Positions 5,492-9,135 of a stretch of 9,135 nt of DNA are shown piece after piece. Numbering within the stretch: the stretch's first letter is position 1; each line of letters opens with the position of its first letter. Source of the DNA: Planctomycetota bacterium. Its GTDB lineage: Bacteria > Planctomycetota > PLA2. The notes beneath the pieces were generated by a model that was not told the DNA's origin, did not search any database, and saw nothing but the letters and a program-made list of their open reading frames with translations. The stretch spans positions 1 through 9,135 of the forward strand of contig JAKLKT010000088.1 in the NCBI GenBank assembly GCA_023150495.1. The letters are read 5' to 3'. The translations under genes and the position numbers were made by a program.

Positions 5492-6646
5492 ACGCAATGA
5501 GGCCGCCAGCTCCAAGTATCTGTCGGCGGCGCTCTCCCAGTCGAACCTGCTGGCTCTCTCCGGCCCCCGGGCGCGGAGCCGTCTGGCCTCTCCGTCGTCC
5601 TGAAGCACGAGCCGAATCTTCTCAGCCATGTCCGCCACATCGAGCGGGTCGAAGTAGATGGCCGCGTCGCCGCACACTTCCGGCATCGAGGACGCGTGCG
5701 AGCAGACCACGGGCGTTCCCGCGGCCATGGCCTCGACCATCGGCATTCCGAACCCCTCGCAAAGGCTGGGCTGGACGAGTACGTGGGCGCCTCTTATCGA
5801 TTGGGCGAGTTGACTCTCCGAGACGGCTCCGCGGAAGGCGACGCGCTCCCCGACGCCAAGTTGCTGGGCCATGCGCCGCAGCCCGGGCGTCCAGCGTGGG
5901 TTGGGGGGGCCGACGAGGTCCAGGCGAACGTCCTTCTTGAGGCGCGCGACTGCCTGCAGAAGGCGCGGCAGGTTCTTGTGGGGCATGTGGTTCCCCACGT
6001 AGAGCAGGTGGCGTTCCGTGCCGGCTTCGGAGTGCGTTGTTGCGCTGGCTGGGGCGGCGGAGTGGGCTTGGAACCCCCCGGCGATGATCGCGATCTTCTG
6101 CGGCGGCACGTTCAAGAGGGAGACGAGATCCCCCGCGGCGCACTCGGTGCGGACGACGATTCGGTCCAGCTTCTCCAGCTTCCGCGGAAGCACCGTTCGG
6201 TAGTACCACGCGCTTCGGGGGTAGGACTTGGGGAAGTGCAGGGGAATCAGGTCGTGCACGATGCCGATGGACGGACGATGGTCCAGATGCGAGGCCGGCT
6301 CGGTCTGCGTGGCCAGCAGCAGGCAGTCGATCTCAGGCGACGTCGGGGGAATCCGCCGGGCGGCCGTTGCCATCTTCCAGGCCCGCGCGAGAAAGGTGTC
6401 GCCGACCAGGTCGACTGGGATCGGGCGGGTCGCGCCGTACCTCGTCGGATCCGGGGCCTGCACGGCGAGGAATCCCGCCCTCGCCGCCAAGACGCGACCC
6501 AAGAACACGGAGTGCAGCGTTGCGCCCCCCACGGAGTCCGCAGCCTCCGTCGTGCAACGAAGCAGGATGCGAGGGGGCTCTCTATCAGCATTGCCCGCTT
6601 GCCTGGCCGGCGCCGGCTCGGAACCAGGCACTTTCGTCGACTTCAT
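5489..6646 (-). CDS. GT4-family glycosyltransferase
   Basis: The 385-residue GT-B fold enzyme should transfer a sugar from a nucleotide sugar with retention of configuration, at the cytosolic face of the inner membrane. After a polar, Ala-Pro-rich tail of about 25 residues, the N-terminal domain carries GGATLHSVFLG (40-50) and HDLIPLHFP (131-139). The C-terminal domain carries LLYVGNHMPHKNLPRLLQA (214-232) and the donor-binding EX7E motif with E297 and E305 in CEGFGMPMVEAMAAGTPVV. Then comes SSMPEVCGDAAIYFDP (319-334), shared with mannosyltransferase-like GT4 enzymes. It is the last gene of the minus-strand operon, starting 13 bases after the FkbM gene. Donor and acceptor cannot be told. Its GC content looks lower than that of the flanking genes. 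The start ATG 6646 has only a weak GGGGAC upstream; the first 25 residues may not be conserved. Confidence 0.9.
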   Translation of the reverse strand: MKSTKVPGSEPAPARQAGNADREPPRILLRCTTEAADSVGGATLHSVFLGRVLAARAGFLAVQAPDPTRYGATRPIPVDLVGDTFLARAWKMATAARRIPPTSPEIDCLLLATQTEPASHLDHRPSIGIVHDLIPLHFPKSYPRSAWYYRTVLPRKLEKLDRIVVRTECAAGDLVSLLNVPPQKIAIIAGGFQAHSAAPASATTHSEAGTERHLLYVGNHMPHKNLPRLLQAVARLKKDVRLDLVGPPNPRWTPGLRRMAQQLGVGERVAFRGAVSESQLAQSIRGAHVLVQPSLCEGFGMPMVEAMAAGTPVVCSHASSMPEVCGDAAIYFDPLDVADMAEKIRLVLQDDGEARRLRARGPERASRFDWESAADRYLELAASLR

Positions 6647-6659
6647 GAGAGGTCCCCGA

Positions 6660-7460
6660 TCAGAGAACCAGATCGCGAACAGTGTGGAGCTTCTCTTCCG
6701 GAATCGCCACGCGGTTCACGCTGATGGCGGCAGGGTGGTGAAGATCGTCGCCAACGACATCGAGGCGGCCGCCGCGGAGCACGGTGACGCAACGATATGC
6801 ACTCCGACTGAGAAACCGGCTCACGTCCCGGCCGCAGTAGCCGTGCCGTTCGAAGTGGCCCACCTCGAAGATGATCACCGGCCGCGCCCTGTCGATGAGT
6901 GCCGCTGCGCCGCGCAAGACGGGCAGCTCGTAACCTTCCACGTCGCACTTCAGCACGCATGCGTCTAGGAGGCGGGGATGAGTCGCCGTGAGCGAATCGA
7001 GCGTGTGAAGATCGATCGCTTCGTGTTCGGTCTGCTTGCCCATGGCATCGTGCTCGACGTAGGTGAGCCCCGACAGTCGCTCGCCAGAACTGTCAGTTAC
7101 GCGAAGGTGCACATGCTCTGACTTGTCCGAGAGTCCGAACGGGAAGAGGGTAACGCCCCTGAGGCGCAGCAGCCGTATCGCCACGTGGGTTGCGAGCGCG
7201 TTATAGTGGTCGGCCTCGAACGCATAGACACGCCCTCGGGGCCCGACATGCCTGTGCAGGTCATGCGTCCAATCCGCGCCGTAGGCGCCGACGTCTACGG
7301 CCACGTCACCGCGATGAAGCCATCGTCCGAGGAGTCCGGCTTCGGGATCCGGCGCAGCTCTGACCTTGATGAGATACGCAAATCGGACCGCTTGCAGGCA
7401 GGCCGTAGGCTTCTCTCCGATCAACCGGATCAGCCGCGACTTGATCTTTCGCCCGTTCAT
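6660..7460 (-). CDS. FkbM-family SAM-dependent methyltransferase
   Basis: The 266-residue product has the FkbM layout: VAVDVGAYGADWT (53-65) as the SAM-binding glycine loop, VYAFEAD (78-84) with acidic E82 at the end of strand 2, LKCDVEGYELPVLRGA (170-185), the most typical FkbM signature, and VIIFEVG (195-201). FkbM enzymes usually O-methylate sugars or polyketides; here the operon suggests a glycan residue, possibly a capping methylation, which is inference. A strong ribosome-binding site, GAGGAG, lies just before ATG 7460 and overlaps the stop codon of the preceding lipoprotein gene (6-base gap), so translation is probably coupled. Base composition is visibly less GC-rich than the lipoproteins upstream, suggesting that this gene and the GT4 gene entered the operon separately. 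Confidence 0.9.
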   Translation of the reverse strand: MNGRKIKSRLIRLIGEKPTACLQAVRFAYLIKVRAAPDPEAGLLGRWLHRGDVAVDVGAYGADWTHDLHRHVGPRGRVYAFEADHYNALATHVAIRLLRLRGVTLFPFGLSDKSEHVHLRVTDSSGERLSGLTYVEHDAMGKQTEHEAIDLHTLDSLTATHPRLLDACVLKCDVEGYELPVLRGAAALIDRARPVIIFEVGHFERHGYCGRDVSRFLSRSAYRCVTVLRGGRLDVVGDDLHHPAAISVNRVAIPEEKLHTVRDLVL

Positions 7461-7466
7461 GGCTCC

Positions 7467-7970
7467 TCAGAACTTCACATTCAGCTGGAACAGCACCCGC
7501 GGCAGGAACTCGAAGCCGAGGCTGCCCTCGCCGCCCAGAAGGTAGATGTCGAGCTCGGGACCGCAGGAGATCCGCGACGTGAGGTCCCACTGGTAGCCCA
7601 CGCCCATGTACGCGCCCAGGTAGTCGCCCGGCTCGTCGATGAAGTCCGAGTCGCCCACGAGCCGCAGCCACGTCGCGCCGGCGCGGAAGTAGAGGTGGCT
7701 CTCGTGGCCGGGGCTCAGGATCCCGAGCGCGCCCACCTCGATCTGGCCGAGATCGGCGTCGCCCCACTGGCGCACGATGTGGCCGTCGATGAAGAGGTCG
7801 AACTTCGGGTGCTTTGCGCTCACGCGCTGCCCTGCGAGGAACACCGCGCCCGGCGGACCCTCCGCCGACACCGCCGCGCCCGCGAAGAACTCGCGCGGGT
7901 CGGACTCCGGCAGCCGCGTGCGGCACGCCGTGACCAGCAGCAGGAGGAGGAGCGGGAGGAGTGCGCGCAT
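7467..7970 (-). CDS. Small outer-membrane-type lipoprotein, paralogue of the adjacent upstream gene
   Basis: The 167-residue protein starts MRALLPLLLLLLVTAC, a short lipoprotein signal peptide with Cys16 as the lipidation site. Arg follows the Cys, so no Lol-avoidance Asp is present and outer-membrane sorting is expected. The rest alternates polar and hydrophobic residues in short Gly/aromatic-rich strands and ends FQLNVKF with a terminal Phe, as in small barrels. Shared with the neighbour are LSPGHE (94-99), F-x-AGA-x-W-x-R-x-x-GD, GDYLGAY and a terminal Phe after an FQ-x-x-V pair. I do not recognise a named family. It starts 2 bases after the stop of its paralogue. An alternative ATG at 7997, inside the paralogue's end, would add nine residues (MAVRLPLLS). 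No good Shine-Dalgarno sequence precedes ATG 7970, so translational coupling is likely. A role in outer-membrane glycan display is only inferred. Confidence 0.82.
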   Translation of the reverse strand: MRALLPLLLLLLVTACRTRLPESDPREFFAGAAVSAEGPPGAVFLAGQRVSAKHPKFDLFIDGHIVRQWGDADLGQIEVGALGILSPGHESHLYFRAGATWLRLVGDSDFIDEPGDYLGAYMGVGYQWDLTSRISCGPELDIYLLGGEGSLGFEFLPRVLFQLNVKF

Positions 7971-7972
7971 GC

Positions 7973-8521
7973 TCAGAAGCGGAAGACGAACTGCCATGTG
8001 AACTGCGGCACGACCTCCACGCCGTGGCCGCCCACGATGAAGAGGCGGAAGTCCGGGCCCGCCGACCAGCGGTCCGACAGCCGCGTCAGGAAGCCGGCCT
8101 GGCCGTAGCCGCCGTAGTAGTCGCCCGCCGGCTCGAGGATCAGCGCCTCGCCGCGGTCGCCCGTGCCGCGCACCCACGCGGCGCCCGCGCCGAAGAAGAA
8201 CGTCCGCTCGTGGCCGGGGCTCAGGAAGCGCTTGATGCCGAGCCGCACGTGGTAGGTCTCCCCCGAGCCGCCGAGCCCGTCGTCCACGAAGTCCGTGTCG
8301 TCGAGGAAGAGGTAGGCGCCCTCGGCCTCGACCGCCCAGTCCGACTTCTCCGTGCGGCTGAAGACGTAGCCGGCGCCGGCGGCGACCCCGACCTCGGGGA
8401 TCGCGGCCGGGCCGGCGATGGCGTACCAGTCGCGCGCGTCGTGGGGGATGCGCGAGCGGCAGCCGGCGAGAAGGAGCAGCAGCAGCGCCGCGCCCCCCGT
8501 GCCCCCCCGAATCGCCCTCAC
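7973..8521 (-). CDS. Small outer-membrane-type lipoprotein with barrel-like C-terminus
   Basis: The GTG start at 8521 overlaps the TGA of the ligase-like gene as GTGA, a classic coupling arrangement, and gives 182 residues. The signal peptide ends LLLLLLAGC with Cys21 as the lipidation site, followed by Arg. The mature part has short Gly- and aromatic-rich strands such as AGAGYVFSRT and YHVRLGIKRFLSPGHE, then FFFGAGAAWVRGTGD, AGDYYGGYGQAGF, and ends QFTWQFVFRF with a terminal Phe. The second half aligns closely with the downstream lipoprotein, so the pair arose by tandem duplication. No enzymatic motif is visible; the His-x-Ser pattern of PagL-type lipid A deacylases was looked for and not found. 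The family is unknown to me. An in-frame start further upstream would run into the ligase gene and lose the signal peptide. Confidence 0.82.
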   Translation of the reverse strand: MRAIRGGTGGAALLLLLLAGCRSRIPHDARDWYAIAGPAAIPEVGVAAGAGYVFSRTEKSDWAVEAEGAYLFLDDTDFVDDGLGGSGETYHVRLGIKRFLSPGHERTFFFGAGAAWVRGTGDRGEALILEPAGDYYGGYGQAGFLTRLSDRWSAGPDFRLFIVGGHGVEVVPQFTWQFVFRF

Positions 8522-9135
8522 GCGGCGCCCCCGAGCCGCGAGAGGGCTCCGAGATACGCCATCGCCGGCGCCATCAGCAGGAGGTCGATCGCGTACACAG
8601 CGCCGCACGCCTCCGGGATGCTGCGCACCGTGAAGAACGCGAGGACGGCGCCCGTCGCGATCAGCGCGGTCCGCTGGCCCAGCCGGTCGGCGACGCCGCT
8701 CCGGAGCGCCCGGAAGAACGCGCGCCACGCGGCGACGAGGCCGGCCGCGAAGAGCCCGAGCCCGAGGAGCCCGCCCTGCAAGGCAGCGTAGAGGTACGCG
8801 TTGTGGACGTGCTCGTGGATGAGGTACCGGTCCGCCTGCGGGCCGGAGCCGATCACGGGCGAGGCGGCGAACGCATCCCACGTCCTGTCCCACGTCGCGG
8901 TGCGCCCGCCGAGCGTGAGCAGCTCCTCCGCCGGCGTGTCGCGCGTCAAGTGGCGCGTGACGTCGTGCATCCACGACTGCGGGATGACCTCGCCGACGAC
9001 GCCGACGCCGAAGAGCACGACCGTGACGGCGCCGAGCCACCGCGCGCGGCGCCCGAGGAACATGATGCAGAAGCCCAGCGCGACGCCGAGGCCGAGGATC
9101 GAGCCACGGGACTGCGCCCAGTAGACGAGAAGGCC
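8518..9135 (-). CDS. O-antigen ligase-like (Wzy_C) membrane protein, 5' end outside window
   Basis: The frame is open to the right edge; ATG 9063 is internal, because the 24 residues before it continue the family pattern (LLVYWAQSRGSILGLGVALG). QSRGSILGL is the SRG motif at the start of the Wzy_C domain. A large periplasmic segment follows (HDVTRHLTRDTPAEELLTLG), with R-x-x-x-W in GRTATWDRTWDAF, then SPVIGSGP and HVHNAYLYAALQGGLLG, the HN-containing loop and helix typical of WaaL ligases and Wzy polymerases. Two or three more membrane helices end the protein. WaaL joins undecaprenyl-linked O-antigen to lipid A core in the periplasm; relatives polymerise or attach glycans to other acceptors, and the two cannot be separated here. 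It is the first visible gene of a five-gene minus-strand operon and its stop overlaps the next start as GTGA. Confidence 0.88.
   Translation of the reverse strand, partial: GLLVYWAQSRGSILGLGVALGFCIMFLGRRARWLGAVTVVLFGVGVVGEVIPQSWMHDVTRHLTRDTPAEELLTLGGRTATWDRTWDAFAASPVIGSGPQADRYLIHEHVHNAYLYAALQGGLLGLGLFAAGLVAAWRAFFRALRSGVADRLGQRTALIATGAVLAFFTVRSIPEACGAVYAIDLLLMAPAMAYLGALSRLGGAA

Noticed and set aside
4579..5940. Plus-strand open frame of 453 codons over the methyltransferase and the end of GT4
   Set aside because: It is Arg/Gly/Pro-rich, out of frame with the clear methyltransferase and antisense to GT4; typical of shadow frames in GC-rich DNA.
5696..6724. Plus-strand open frame of 342 codons antisense to GT4
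   Set aside because: No recognisable motif; the minus-strand GT4 has complete catalytic motifs over the same bases.
7467..8521. The lipoproteins as PagL-type lipid A deacylases
   Set aside because: The His-x-Ser catalytic pattern and the length do not fit, and both carry lipoprotein signals, which PagL lacks.

Overview
The window is GC-rich (about 70% by eye), tightly packed DNA from a diderm (Gram-negative type) bacterium. The evidence for an outer membrane is heptose-nucleotide synthesis genes, an O-antigen-ligase-like protein and two small lipoproteins with barrel-like C-termini. The phylum cannot be fixed from the sequence; a GC-rich environmental lineage fits.

Left part, plus strand: the last 74 codons of a PfkB-type sugar kinase (RfaE1/HldE kinase-like) are followed by an RfaE2-type heptose-1-phosphate adenylyltransferase. 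The two lie in the same reading frame, separated by one TGA and seven codons, so they look like a split HldE. A roughly 260-base gap follows. It holds a start-less, decayed frame that resembles a HicB/UPF0150 antitoxin. Next comes a 746-residue cation/proton antiporter of the NhaP2/CvrA kind with an unusually long cytosolic tail (RCK_C, RCK_N, RCK_C).

Middle part: a tandem-domain universal stress protein lies on the minus strand, convergent with the antiporter. Just upstream of it on the same strand are two overlapping remnants: an MNT-type nucleotidyltransferase that lost its GS motif and about 20 residues, and the first 32 residues of a HEPN-type protein. Together they look like a dead MntA/HepT toxin-antitoxin pair. 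A divergent plus-strand gene encodes a class I SAM methyltransferase of the kind found in surface-polysaccharide loci.

Right part, minus strand, transcribed from the right edge leftwards: an O-antigen-ligase-like (Wzy_C) membrane protein running off the window, two adjacent paralogous lipoproteins, an FkbM-family methyltransferase and a GT4 glycosyltransferase. Gaps are -4, 2, 6 and 13 bases, so this is very probably one operon for making, modifying and attaching or exporting a surface glycan. The FkbM and GT4 genes look lower in GC than their neighbours. The convergent methyltransferase and GT4 genes end in a small perfect inverted repeat containing both stop codons.

The points most worth following up are the paralogous lipoproteins coupled to the ligase, the three-part RCK tail of the antiporter, the decayed toxin-antitoxin remnants, and the in-frame TGA between the two heptose enzymes. 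No RNA gene, CRISPR array or insertion sequence was seen.
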